From: Roseicyclus salinarum
GTDB taxonomy: Bacteria > Pseudomonadota > Alphaproteobacteria > Rhodobacterales > Rhodobacteraceae
Length of the DNA stretch: 50,214 bases
Reading direction: 5' to 3'
Assembly: GCF_029624655.1 (NCBI RefSeq)
Contig: NZ_JARRSA010000027.1
Coordinates: 1-50,214, forward strand
In this document: one piece after another, positions 8,404 through 15,888 of the stretch
Position numbering within the stretch: the stretch's first letter is position 1
How the letters are laid out: each line of letters starts with the position of its first letter
Position numbers and translations under genes: made by a program
The notes under the pieces: model-generated
What the model was told of the DNA's origin: nothing
Seen by the model: the letters and a program-made list of their open reading frames with translations, nothing else
Databases searched by the model: none

Positions 8404-9215
8404 CGGATCTTTCGGGCAAGACGGCGCTCGTCACGGGGTCGGTGCAGGGGATCGGCCTCGCCATCGCCGAGGCCTTCGCCGAGGCGGGCGCGCGGATCGC
8501 GGTCAACGGGCTCGCTGGGGATGCGCAGATCGAGGAGGTCTGCCACCATCTCCGCGACAAGGGCACGCCGCAGGCCGAGTTCTTCGACGGCGACCTGCGC
8601 GACCCCGACCGCATCGACGGGCTGATGCGTGCTGTCGCCGCGTGGTGCGAGCCGTCGGGTGGGCCGGACATCCTCGTGAACAACGCGGGCATCCAGCACA
8701 CCGCGCCGCTGGCCGAGATGCCGCGCGCCGCGTGGGACGCGATCCTCGGCGTGAACCTGTCCGCCGCGTTCCACACCATGCAGCACGCTATGCCGGGCAT
8801 GGCCGCGCGCGGCTACGGACGGGTCATCAACATCGCCTCGGTGCACGGCCTCGTGGCCTCGAGGGACAAGGCGCCCTACGTCGCCGCGAAGTTCGGGCTG
8901 GTGGGCCTCAGCCGGGTGGCGGCGCTGGAATACGCGGCCGCCGGCGACAAGGCGCGCGGCGGCGTGACGGTCAACTGCATCTGTCCCGGCTGGACCGAGA
9001 CGGCGATCATCCAGCCGCAGATCGAGGCGCGCGCGGCCCTTCACGGCGGCGACCGCGACCTCGGCATCGCCGAGCTTCTGGCCGAGAAGCAGCCCAGCCT
9101 GCGCATGTCCGATCCCGCCGAGATCGCCGCCCTCGCCCTGTGGCTCTGCGCGCCCATCGCGCACAACGTCACCGGGACGGCGATCCCCATCGACGGCGGC
9201 TGGACGGCCCGGTAG
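8400..9215 (+). CDS. 3-hydroxybutyrate dehydrogenase-like SDR
   Basis: A 271-residue classical SDR. NAD-binding GSVQGIG lies at residues 13-19, NNAG at 94-97, catalytic Ser147 in NIASVHG, and Tyr160-x3-Lys164 in YVAAK. The segment VNCICPGWTETAIIQPQIE, with its conserved QI, matches D-3-hydroxybutyrate dehydrogenases, and VTGTAIPIDGGW is the usual C-terminal motif. The likely reaction is (R)-3-hydroxybutyrate to acetoacetate with NAD, as in PHB turnover. The length is slightly above the usual 255-262. It overlaps the acyl-CoA synthetase stop by ATGA, so the pair is translationally coupled; together they could oxidise and activate a hydroxy acid. Another SDR substrate cannot be excluded. Confidence 0.82.
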   Translation: MTDLSGKTALVTGSVQGIGLAIAEAFAEAGARIAVNGLAGDAQIEEVCHHLRDKGTPQAEFFDGDLRDPDRIDGLMRAVAAWCEPSGGPDILVNNAGIQHTAPLAEMPRAAWDAILGVNLSAAFHTMQHAMPGMAARGYGRVINIASVHGLVASRDKAPYVAAKFGLVGLSRVAALEYAAAGDKARGGVTVNCICPGWTETAIIQPQIEARAALHGGDRDLGIAELLAEKQPSLRMSDPAEIAALALWLCAPIAHNVTGTAIPIDGGWTAR

Positions 9216-9284
9216 GCGCGGGCCTGCGCCGCCGGAAAACGCGCGCGCCGCCGCCACAGTTTTCGGCAATTCCGGGGGCGCGCC

Positions 9285-9313
9285 TTGCTGCCCCGCACCC
9301 GCGCCTCTACATC
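9285..9313 (+). promoter_or_regulatory. Candidate promoter of S49 peptidase gene (leaderless arrangement)
   Basis: TTGCTG (9285-9290), a 17-bp spacer and TACATC (9308-9313). The -10 ends 7 nt before the ATG at 9321 and there is no Shine-Dalgarno, so transcription would start at or next to the start codon. It is a hexamer match only, but the same geometry recurs before four other genes in this window. Confidence 0.4.
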
Positions 9314-9320
9314 GCCCAGC

Positions 9321-10124
9321 ATGAGACGCTTCATCCCCTTCGTAAAATCCGACCCGTTGGTGGCCGTCGTCCGCCTTCAGGGCGCGATCATGGCCAATCC
9401 GAGGGGGGCGGGCCTCAACGACCAGGCCGTCGCGCCGGCGATCGAGCGCGCGTTCCGTCGCGGCAAGCCGGCCGCCGTCGCGCTGGCGATCAACTCGCCC
9501 GGCGGCAGCCCGGTGCAATCCTCGCTGATCGCGGCGCGCATCCGGCGTCTCGCTGACGAGAAGAAGGTCCCCGTGCACGCCTTCGTCGAGGATGTGGCGG
9601 CGTCCGGCGGCTACTGGCTGGCCTGCGCCGGAGACAGGATCTGGACGGACCATTCCTCGATCGTCGGCTCGATCGGCGTCATTTCAGCGGGCTTCGGCTT
9701 TCACGACGCGATCCAGAGGATCGGCGTGGAGCGGCGGGTCTATACCTCGGGCGAGTCGAAATCGATCCTCGATCCCTTCCGCCCTGAACGGGCCGAGGAC
9801 GTCGTCCGCCTGAAGTCGCTTCAGGGCGACATCCACGAGGCCTTCATCGCCCATGTGAAATCGAGCCGCGGCGACCGCCTGAGCGACGACCCCGAACTGT
9901 TCACCGGGGCGTTCTGGACGGGAGCGAGGTCCGTCGAGCTCGGCCTCGCAGACGGGATCGGCCACGTCGTGCCCAAGATGAAGGAGCTGTTCGGCGAACG
10001 GACCCGCTTCGCCGTCTACGGCCCTCGCCGCAGCCTGTTCGGCCGCATCGGCGTCTCGCTGGCATCAGAAGTCGCGACCGGCCTCGAGGAGCGCGCAGCC
10101 TACGCGCGGTTCGGCCTGTCGTGA
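9321..10124 (+). CDS. S49 family serine peptidase (SohB/SppA-like)
   Basis: A 267-residue protein with one S49 domain, the short form lacking the duplicated N-terminal half of E. coli SppA. AINSPGGSPVQ lies near residues 57-67, the nucleophile Ser95 is in VAASGGYWLACA, and GESKSILDPF supplies the general-base Lys147, giving the Ser-Lys dyad. GSIGVISAGFGF is also typical. SppA-type enzymes degrade cleaved signal peptides or membrane fragments. No clear N-terminal transmembrane segment is present, so localisation is uncertain. ATG 9321 has no Shine-Dalgarno and sits 7 nt after a promoter-like -10. The stop overlaps the next small gene (TGATG). Confidence 0.92.
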   Translation: MRRFIPFVKSDPLVAVVRLQGAIMANPRGAGLNDQAVAPAIERAFRRGKPAAVALAINSPGGSPVQSSLIAARIRRLADEKKVPVHAFVEDVAASGGYWLACAGDRIWTDHSSIVGSIGVISAGFGFHDAIQRIGVERRVYTSGESKSILDPFRPERAEDVVRLKSLQGDIHEAFIAHVKSSRGDRLSDDPELFTGAFWTGARSVELGLADGIGHVVPKMKELFGERTRFAVYGPRRSLFGRIGVSLASEVATGLEERAAYARFGLS

Positions 10125-10303
10125 TGCTCAAGATCGTCACCCTTTTCCTGGTGTTCATGGCCGTGCTCGCGATGTTCGGGCGGCTTCGCCTGCCGAGGAT
10201 CGGGCGTGGAAACGGGCTGCCGAAACCGCGCCTGTGCCCCGATTGCAAGCGCTACAACCTCAAGGGCGGCCCCTGTCCGCACTGCAACGAAGGTCAAGGC
10301 TGA
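10124..10303 (+). CDS. Small membrane-anchored zinc-ribbon-like protein
   Basis: A 59-residue protein starting at ATG 10124, whose first base is the last base of the S49 stop; a GTG one codon upstream is possible. Residues about 4-20 (KIVTLFLVFMAVLAMF) form one transmembrane helix. The C-terminal half has CPDC and CPHC, two CxxC knuckles about 11 residues apart that could bind one zinc. The overlap with the peptidase gene and the 3-bp gap before the antiporter indicate cotranscription. I do not recognise a characterised family; it looks like a short conserved hypothetical of Rhodobacteraceae. A role with the S49 peptidase is suggested by coupling only. Confidence 0.72.
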   Translation: MLKIVTLFLVFMAVLAMFGRLRLPRIGRGNGLPKPRLCPDCKRYNLKGGPCPHCNEGQG

Positions 10304-10306
10304 CGC

Positions 10307-11275
10307 ATGGCGGCAGAATTCGCTCTGGCGGGGCTTGGCCTCGTCATCCTTCTCCTCGCCGGCGACATTCTCGTGAAGGGCGCGGTGAACCTCAGCCTGC
10401 GCCTTGGCATCCCGGCGCTGATCGTCTCGCTGACCATCGTGGCCTTCGGCACCTCGGCGCCCGAGCTTCTCATCTCGATCAAGTCCATCCTCGACGGCGC
10501 TCCGGGCCTTGCGCTCGGCAACGTCGTGGGATCGAACACGGCCAACGTCCTGCTGGTGCTGGGCATCCCGGCCATGCTTTCGGGCCTTCACGCGGCCAGC
10601 GACACGCGGAGCACGTTCCTGTTCATGATCGGCGGAACCCTGGTGTTCATCGCCCTCGCCTTCGCGGGGCCGTTCACGTGGTGGCACGGGCTGATCCTGC
10701 TGGCGCTCCTGGGCGGCATCCTGTTCGACGCGGCCCGCAGCGCCAACGCGCACCGGGTCGCGGCCCACGGCGCGGCCCAGGCGGCGCCTCCGCTCGAGGA
10801 CGACGCGCTGGACGAGGCCGACCCGGACATGCCGTGGTGGAAGATCGGCCTCTACGTCGCGCTGGGCCTTGCGGGCCTGCCGATCGGCGCGGACCTGCTG
10901 GTGGACAGCTCCATCGCGATCGCCTCCGCCTACGGGGTCAGCGAGACCATCATCGGCCTGACGCTGGTGGCCGTCGGAACCTCGCTGCCCGAGCTTGCGA
11001 CCACGGTGATGGCCGCCATCCGAAGGCATACCGACGTCGCGCTCGGCAACGTCATCGGGTCGAACCTGTTCAACCTTCTGGGCATCATCGGCATCTCGTC
11101 CTTCGTGGGCCAGATCCCGGTCGACAGCGAGATCATGCGCTTCGATCTTTGGGTCATGCTGGCCGCCTCGCTGGCGCTGGCGCCCTTCGTGTTCCTGCGC
11201 TGGTCGATGGGGCGGCTCGTGGGCGTGATCTTTACCGCCCTCTATGCGGGCTATATCACGCTACTCCTGCTGTAG
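10307..11275 (+). CDS. Calcium/sodium antiporter (CaCA family, YrbG-like)
   Basis: A 322-residue integral membrane protein with about 10 hydrophobic segments. The two inverted alpha-repeats of the Ca2+:cation antiporter family are clear: GTSAPELLISIKSI with NVVGSNTANVLLVLG in the first half, and GTSLPELATTVMAA with NVIGSNLFNLLGIIG in the second. The acidic residue in each GTS(A/L)PE and the Asn in GSN coordinate the transported cations. It exchanges Na+ (or H+) for Ca2+ across the inner membrane. A charged cytoplasmic linker containing LEDDALDEADPD separates the halves. Transcribed with the S49 peptidase and the zinc-ribbon protein. Length and motifs match YrbG-type exchangers. Confidence 0.92.
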   Translation: MAAEFALAGLGLVILLLAGDILVKGAVNLSLRLGIPALIVSLTIVAFGTSAPELLISIKSILDGAPGLALGNVVGSNTANVLLVLGIPAMLSGLHAASDTRSTFLFMIGGTLVFIALAFAGPFTWWHGLILLALLGGILFDAARSANAHRVAAHGAAQAAPPLEDDALDEADPDMPWWKIGLYVALGLAGLPIGADLLVDSSIAIASAYGVSETIIGLTLVAVGTSLPELATTVMAAIRRHTDVALGNVIGSNLFNLLGIIGISSFVGQIPVDSEIMRFDLWVMLAASLALAPFVFLRWSMGRLVGVIFTALYAGYITLLLL

Positions 11276-11288
11276 GGGAGATGGGCGG

Positions 11289-12065
11289 ATGACGGCACTT
11301 GTGACGGGCGCGGCGAAGCGTCTTGGCCGCGCGATGGCGCTTCGGCTTGCGGAACGGGGACACGACGTCGCGGTCCACTACTCCGGAAGCGTGGACGAGG
11401 CCGAGGCGACGGCGGCCGACATCCGGGCGTTGGGGCGCAGGGCCGTGACGCTGCAGGCGGACCTCACCGTCGAGGCCGAGATGCAGGCGCTTCTGCCGCG
11501 CGCCGCCGAGGCGCTGGGATCGCCCATCACGGTCCTGGTGAACAACGCCTCGATCTTCGAGTACGACACGATCCAGAGCGCGACCCGCGACAGCTGGGAC
11601 CGTCACATCGAATCCAACCTGCGCGCGCCCTTCGTCCTGACGCAGGCGCTGGCCGCGCAGATCCCGGCCGCCGCCGAGGACGAATTCGGCGAGCCCGAGG
11701 CGCAGGGTCTCGTGGTCAACATGATCGACCAGCGGGTGCGCAAGCTCACGCCCGAGTTCATGAGCTACACCATCGCCAAGATGGGGCTCTGGGCCTTCAC
11801 CCGCACCGCCGCACAGGCGCTGGCGCCGAACGTGCGCGTGAACGCGATCGGTCCGGGCCCCACGCTGCAGGGCGCGCGGCAGACCGAAGTGCATTTCGCC
11901 CGCCAGCGCGCCGCGACGGTGCTTGGCCGCGGCGCGGACGCGGAAGCGATCTGCGCGGCGCTGGATTACCTCCTGACCGCGAGGGCGGTGACCGGCCAGC
12001 TCATCTGCGTGGATGGCGGTCAGCACCTGGCCTGGCAGACGCCGGATATCCTTGGGGTTGAGTAG
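11289..12065 (+). CDS. SDR, pteridine reductase-like (PTR1/FolM type)
   Basis: A 258-residue SDR. Its nucleotide-binding motif TGAAKRLG (residues 6-13) fits the TGX3RXG pattern of pteridine reductases rather than TGX3GXG. The usual catalytic Ser is replaced by Asp147 (NMIDQRV), with Tyr160 and Lys164 (YTIAK) at the spacing of the Asp-Tyr-Lys triad known in Leishmania PTR1 (181-194-198). It has NNAS and VRVNAIGPGPTL instead of the commoner PGxxxT. This supports NADPH-dependent reduction of a dihydropterin or dihydrofolate (FolM/PTR1 activity). It starts 13 bp after the antiporter stop and is followed by a long intergenic island. Substrate is inferred from motifs, not shown. Confidence 0.78.
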   Translation: MTALVTGAAKRLGRAMALRLAERGHDVAVHYSGSVDEAEATAADIRALGRRAVTLQADLTVEAEMQALLPRAAEALGSPITVLVNNASIFEYDTIQSATRDSWDRHIESNLRAPFVLTQALAAQIPAAAEDEFGEPEAQGLVVNMIDQRVRKLTPEFMSYTIAKMGLWAFTRTAAQALAPNVRVNAIGPGPTLQGARQTEVHFARQRAATVLGRGADAEAICAALDYLLTARAVTGQLICVDGGQHLAWQTPDILGVE

Positions 12066-12112
12066 CGACCCCCGGATACACCAAATTCCACTTCTCCACT
12101 GAGGCCGGTGAG

Positions 12113-12156
12113 GTAACAGAGGCGTTAACCTTCGGTAACAGTCTTGTAAAACCAGT
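12113..12156 (+). repeat. Four 11-bp-phased GTAA/GTTA motifs
   Basis: GTAACAG at 12113, GTTAACC at 12124, GTAACAG at 12135 and GTAAAAC at 12146 start exactly 11 bp apart. Heptamers separated by 4 bp and repeated once per helical turn are the layout bound by OmpR/PhoB-family response regulators (CtrA half-sites TTAA-N7-TTAA are of this type). The regulator is unknown; uvrC is the downstream gene. Confidence 0.5.
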
Positions 12157-12278
12157 TGGCGGGTTAAAAATAACATCATTAAAACAAGGCATTACAAAGA
12201 TGCCTAAAAAGGGTGCAATCCCCAGAAGCCTGCCGAATACAAGGGAAATTTCAGGTGACCCAAGATTTCTCCGCAAGG

Positions 12279-12287
12279 TTATCCACA
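12279..12287 (+). promoter_or_regulatory. Consensus DnaA box
   Basis: TTATCCACA is a perfect match to the DnaA consensus, 80 bp before the uvrC ATG. I found no second close match in this island, so it is more likely a regulatory or titration site, or chance, than an origin. Confidence 0.4.
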
Positions 12288-12366
12288 TTGGTGGGGGATT
12301 GTTGCCGCCTTGATTTCGCCCACCTTGCATTGCAGCCGCGACCAGAATCGAATTGAGCACTGATCC

Positions 12367-14235
12367 ATGCCCGAAGAGACCCAGACACACGCCGTGACAG
12401 GCCACGAGGTGATCCGGGATTACCTGCGCTCGATCGACAATTCGCCGGGCGTCTACCGGATGCTCGATAGCCAGTCGCGGGTGCTGTATGTCGGCAAGGC
12501 GCGGGCGCTCAAGAAGCGGGTGTCGTCCTACGCCAAGCCGACCGGCCACTCGCCCCGGATCGCGAGGATGATCCGCGAGACGGCCTCGATGATGTTCCTG
12601 ACCACCCGGACGGAAACCGAGGCGCTCCTGCTCGAGCAGAACCTCATCAAGCAGCTGAAGCCCAAGTACAACGTGCTTCTTCGCGACGACAAGAGCTTCC
12701 CCAACATCCTCGTGAGCCGCGAGCACCCCTTTCCGCAGATCAAGAAGCATCGCGGCGCCAAGAAGGAAAAGGGCGAGTATTTCGGCCCCTTCGCCAGCGC
12801 CGGCGCGGTGAACCGGACGCTCAACCAGCTGCAGAAGGTGTTCCTGCTGCGCAACTGCACCGACGCGGTCTTCGACAGCCGCACGCGCCCCTGCCTGCTC
12901 TACCAGATCAAGCGGTGCAGCGGTCCCTGCGTCGGGCATATCAGCGAAAGCGACTACGCCGCCTCGGTGTCGGATGCGGTGCGGTTCCTCAAGGGCGACA
13001 CGACCGATCTGCAGGCGCAGCTGGCGACGCAGATGGCGAAGGCCTCCGAAGAGATGGAGTTCGAGCGCGCCGCCGCGCTGCGCGACAGGATCAGGGCGCT
13101 GACCAACGTGCAGTCGGCGCAGGGCATCAACCCGCGCGGCGTGCGCGAGGCCGATGTCGTCGCGCTTCACATGGAGGGCGGGCAGGCCTGCGTTCAGGTC
13201 TTCTTCATCCGCGCCAACCAGAACTGGGGCAACAGGGATTTCTATCCGCGCATCGGTCCCGACATCGACGAGCCGGAGGTGCTGGAGGCCTTCCTCGGCC
13301 AGTTCTACGACCAGAAGGAACCGCCGAGGCAGCTTATCCTGTCCCACCAGATCGAGAACCCGGACCTCATGGCCGATGCACTCGGCCAGAAGCTGGGTCG
13401 CAAGGTCGAGATCCTCGTGCCGCAGCGAGGCGAGAAGGCCGAACTGATCGATGGCGCGCTGCGCAACGCGCGCGAAAGCCTCGCGCGGCGCCTCGCCGAG
13501 GGGCAGGCGCAGACGAAGCTGCTGGACGGCCTGGCCGAAGCCTTCGGCCTCGATGCGCCGCCGCGCCGGATCGAGGTCTACGACAACAGCCACATCCAGG
13601 GATCGAACGCGGTGGGCGCCATGGTGGTCGCAGGCGCCGATGGCTTCGTGAAGTCGCAGTATCGCAAGTTCAACATCCGTGGCGACAGCCTGACGCCGGG
13701 CGATGACTTCGGCATGATGAAGGAGGTGCTGACCCGCCGGTTCCAGCGCCTGCTGAAGGAGGACCCCGATCGCGAGGGCGAGGCCTGGCCCGACCTTTTG
13801 CTGATCGACGGCGGAGCGGGGCAGGTTTCGGCGGTGAAGGAGATCCTCGACGAGATGGGGATCGACGACGTGCCGTTCATCGGCGTGGCCAAGGGCATCG
13901 ACCGCGACCTCGGCAAGGAGGAGTTCCACCGCCCCGGCGCCCCCGCCTTCGCGCTGAGGCGCAACGATCCCGTGCTCTACTTCGTCCAGCGCCTGCGCGA
14001 CGAGGCGCACCGCTTCGCAATCGGCGCGCATCGCCAGAAGCGCGCGAAAGCCGTGGCCGCCACGCCGCTGGACGACATTCCGGGCGTGGGCGCGACCCGG
14101 AAACGCGCGCTCCTGACCCATTTCGGCAGCGCCAAGGCGGTGTCGCGCGCCAACCTCGCCGACCTCAAGGCGGTGGACGGCGTGAGCGAGGGCCTGGCGC
14201 AGAAGATCTACGACTACTTTCACGAGCGCGGCTGA
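12367..14235 (+). CDS. uvrC: Excinuclease ABC subunit C (UvrC)
   Basis: A 622-residue protein of normal UvrC length. The N-terminal GIY-YIG nuclease domain occupies about residues 25-105 ([21 protein letters not shown], with the catalytic Arg and downstream Glu region [14 protein letters not shown]). The Cys-rich [15 protein letters not shown] follows, then the UvrB-interacting UVR motif ([16 protein letters not shown], about residue 230), the RNase H-like 5' endonuclease ([19 protein letters not shown]) and C-terminal tandem HhH motifs ([25 protein letters not shown]). With UvrB it makes the dual incisions of nucleotide excision repair. There is no evident Shine-Dalgarno. A terminator-like hairpin follows. 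Order uvrC-pgsA-moaD-moaE is familiar in Rhodobacteraceae. Confidence 0.98.
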   Translation: MPEETQTHAVTGHEVIRDYLRSIDNSPGVYRMLDSQSRVLYVGKARALKKRVSSYAKPTGHSPRIARMIRETASMMFLTTRTETEALLLEQNLIKQLKPKYNVLLRDDKSFPNILVSREHPFPQIKKHRGAKKEKGEYFGPFASAGAVNRTLNQLQKVFLLRNCTDAVFDSRTRPCLLYQIKRCSGPCVGHISESDYAASVSDAVRFLKGDTTDLQAQLATQMAKASEEMEFERAAALRDRIRALTNVQSAQGINPRGVREADVVALHMEGGQACVQVFFIRANQNWGNRDFYPRIGPDIDEPEVLEAFLGQFYDQKEPPRQLILSHQIENPDLMADALGQKLGRKVEILVPQRGEKAELIDGALRNARESLARRLAEGQAQTKLLDGLAEAFGLDAPPRRIEVYDNSHIQGSNAVGAMVVAGADGFVKSQYRKFNIRGDSLTPGDDFGMMKEVLTRRFQRLLKEDPDREGEAWPDLLLIDGGAGQVSAVKEILDEMGIDDVPFIGVAKGIDRDLGKEEFHRPGAPAFALRRNDPVLYFVQRLRDEAHRFAIGAHRQKRAKAVAATPLDDIPGVGATRKRALLTHFGSAKAVSRANLADLKAVDGVSEGLAQKIYDYFHERG

Positions 14236-14256
14236 GGGGGAAGCCTCGTCGCGGGA

Positions 14257-14300
14257 CCGGAGGCCCCTTGCCGAGGCTGGTGCCTCCGGCGGGAGTTTTT
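14257..14300 (+). terminator. Terminator-like hairpin after uvrC
   Basis: CCGGAGGC (14257-14264) pairs perfectly with GCCTCCGG (14282-14289), followed by CGGGAG and five T (14296-14300). Within the loop, CGAGGCT can alternatively pair with AGCCTCG upstream (14242-14248). The segment after it, ending in AAGGATGAAGAC, resembles the repeat found at 47448-47500. Confidence 0.55.
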
Positions 14301-14450
14301 CGCAAGGATGAAGACCGCCGCGGGTCGCGGAATGGGGAACCCGGCGGCGGACGGGCGTGTTTCCCGCAGGTGAGAGCACAACCACACAGCACCCGCCGGC
14401 ACATGGCCGCGCCCGCGAGCACTTGATGGCGACGCGCCGAAAGACAGGCA

Positions 14451-14479
14451 TTCCATCGGGACGCCACGCAAGCTACACC
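14451..14479 (+). promoter_or_regulatory. Candidate promoter of pgsA (leaderless arrangement)
   Basis: TTCCAT (14451-14456), 17 bp, TACACC (14474-14479), then 6 nt to ATG 14486. No Shine-Dalgarno precedes the ATG. Weak as a single match; supported by the recurring geometry elsewhere. Confidence 0.35.
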
Positions 14480-14485
14480 GGCGCC

Positions 14486-15151
14486 ATGCGCTGGTCCCTG
14501 CCCAACATCCTGACGGTACTGCGTCTTGCGGCGGCGCCGCTCGTGGGGCTCGTGTTCCTTGTCCTGCCGCGGCCGGCGGCGGACTGGTTCGCCCTGATCC
14601 TGTTCCTCTTCGCGTCGCTGACCGACTATCTCGACGGGTGGCTCGCGCGGAAATGGGGGCAGGTCAGCCGTTTCGGCGCCATGCTGGACCCGATCGCGGA
14701 CAAGGCGATGGTGGTGATCGCGCTGGCGGTGCTGCTGGGGCTGCACGGGATTTCCGACTGGACCCTCATCCCGATCACCGCGATCCTGTTCCGGGAAGTC
14801 TTCGTCTCGGGGCTGCGCGAGTTTCTCGGGGCGACGGCGAGCCTTCTGAAGGTGACGCAGCTCGCCAAGTGGAAGACCACCGTGCAGATGGTCGCGATCG
14901 CGCTCCTCTTCACATGGGGGCTGTTCGATCATTATTTCGTCATGCAGACCTTCGGCATGTCGCCGGAGATCGTGAACGGCATCCTATCGGGCGAGATCGA
15001 GGACGACGTCGGACTGGGCTGGAAATATCTTGGCCTCATCGCGGCGTCCTACGGCGGGCTGGTCCTGCTGTGGATCGCGGCGGGGCTGACGCTTGTGACG
15101 GGCTGGGACTATTTCAGGAAGGCGCTGCCTTACCTCAGGGACGGGGGCTGA
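14486..15151 (+). CDS. pgsA: CDP-diacylglycerol--glycerol-3-phosphate 3-phosphatidyltransferase
   Basis: A 221-residue membrane enzyme. It begins with the family-typical SLPNILTVLRL and carries the CDP-alcohol phosphotransferase motif D-G-x2-A-R-x8-G-x3-D-x3-D, read as DGWLARKWGQVSRFGAMLDP; FREVFVSGLREF and LAKWKTTVQM are PgsA hallmarks. It makes phosphatidylglycerophosphate from CDP-diacylglycerol and glycerol-3-phosphate in the inner membrane, the committed step to phosphatidylglycerol and cardiolipin. ATG 14486 gives the canonical N-terminus; the frame is open upstream but without pgsA-like sequence. It is somewhat longer than the usual 180-200 residues because of an insertion around residues 165-180. 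moaD starts 8 bp after its stop. Confidence 0.96.
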   Translation: MRWSLPNILTVLRLAAAPLVGLVFLVLPRPAADWFALILFLFASLTDYLDGWLARKWGQVSRFGAMLDPIADKAMVVIALAVLLGLHGISDWTLIPITAILFREVFVSGLREFLGATASLLKVTQLAKWKTTVQMVAIALLFTWGLFDHYFVMQTFGMSPEIVNGILSGEIEDDVGLGWKYLGLIAASYGGLVLLWIAAGLTLVTGWDYFRKALPYLRDGG

Positions 15152-15159
15152 AACCGACC

Positions 15160-15411
15160 ATGAAACTCGACATTCGGTATTTCGCCTGGATCCGGGAACG
15201 CCTTGGCACCGGCCACGAGAGCGTGGAGACCGAGGCGGGCACGGTGGCCGACCTGATCGACGAGTTGCGCGCCCGCGATGAGGCCTATGCGCATGCCTTC
15301 GCGGACACGCGCGCGATCCGGGCTGCGGTCGACCAGGACCTCGTGGGGTTCGACGCCGCGCTGGCCGGCGCGCGGGAGGTCGCCTTCTTTCCGCCGATGA
15401 CCGGCGGATGA
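15160..15411 (+). CDS. moaD: Molybdopterin synthase small subunit MoaD
   Basis: An 83-residue ubiquitin-like sulphur carrier ending in the essential Gly-Gly (PPMTGG). The start MKLDIRYFAWIRERLG and the REVAFFPPMTGG end are typical of MoaD. MoaD is thiocarboxylated at its terminal Gly and gives sulphur to precursor Z within the MoaD2-MoaE2 complex to form molybdopterin. Its stop overlaps the moaE start by ATGA, so the two subunits are coupled. It follows pgsA by 8 bp. Confidence 0.95.
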   Translation: MKLDIRYFAWIRERLGTGHESVETEAGTVADLIDELRARDEAYAHAFADTRAIRAAVDQDLVGFDAALAGAREVAFFPPMTGG

Positions 15412-15863
15412 GCGCGATGGAGACGGTCCGCGTCCAGGAGGCGGCCTTCGACATGGGGGCCGAGTTGAACGCCTTCGCCGCCGCGGTCGAGGGGGCGGGG
15501 GCGGTGGTCAGCTTCTCGGGCCTCACGCGCGACCTTGCCGCGGGCGGGCTCGAGGCGATGGAGATCGAACACTACCCCGGCATGACCGAGAAGGCGCTGG
15601 GCGCCATCCGGGCCGAGGCGATCGCGCGGTTCGGGCTGGCGGAGGCGATGATCCTGCACCGCCACGGGCGGCTTGCGCCGGGCGAGCCGATCATGATGGT
15701 CGCGACCGCCGCGCGGCACCGGGCTGACGCCTTCGCGGCGGCGGAGTTCCTGATGGACTACCTCAAATCGCGCGCGCCCTTCTGGAAGAAGGAAATCTCG
15801 GGCGGGGGCGCCGAATGGGTGGCCGCGCGCGACGAGGACGAAGACGCGCTTTCACGCTGGTAG
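15408..15863 (+). CDS. moaE: Molybdopterin synthase catalytic subunit MoaE
   Basis: A 151-residue protein of standard MoaE length. Recognisable segments are VVSFSGLTRD, LEIEHYPGM-like MEIEHYPGMTEKAL, ILHRHGRLAPGE, and the conserved LMDYLKSRAPFWKKE, which holds the catalytic Lys pair. It converts precursor Z to molybdopterin with sulphur from MoaD. The C-terminus is extended by an acidic DEDEDALS tail. Convergent with the coiled-coil gene at 15889, 25 bp away. Confidence 0.96.
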   Translation: MSAMETVRVQEAAFDMGAELNAFAAAVEGAGAVVSFSGLTRDLAAGGLEAMEIEHYPGMTEKALGAIRAEAIARFGLAEAMILHRHGRLAPGEPIMMVATAARHRADAFAAAEFLMDYLKSRAPFWKKEISGGGAEWVAARDEDEDALSRW

Positions 15864-15888
15864 GGCCTGAGCGCGCCGTCGGGGCGGT

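Larger units (their letters stand above)
12066..12366. other. AT-rich intergenic island upstream of uvrC
   Basis: A 301-bp non-coding stretch, visibly richer in A and T than anything around it. It contains an 11-bp-phased GTAA array (12113-12156), an inverted repeat GGCAT-N7-ATGCC (12188-12204), one perfect DnaA box (12279-12287) and a GANTC site (12345-12349). No terminator with a T-run follows the SDR. uvrC starts without a clear Shine-Dalgarno at its end. The only ATG-initiated frame (12200-12313) uses codons unlike the host and was not called. Confidence 0.6.

Noticed and set aside
12200-12313. A 37-codon frame starting ATG CCT AAA in the intergenic island before uvrC
   Set aside because: No Shine-Dalgarno, codons (AAA, AGA, ATT, TTG) unlike the host, and it runs through the DnaA box; best explained as AT-rich non-coding DNA.
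12066-12366. Chromosomal replication origin
   Set aside because: AT-rich with a perfect DnaA box, but only one box is found and none of the usual origin neighbours (parAB, gidA, dnaA, hemE) is present.
12001-14451. Very long open frame antisense to uvrC
   Set aside because: Product of GC-rich codon bias in the opposite frame; uvrC motifs on the plus strand are decisive.
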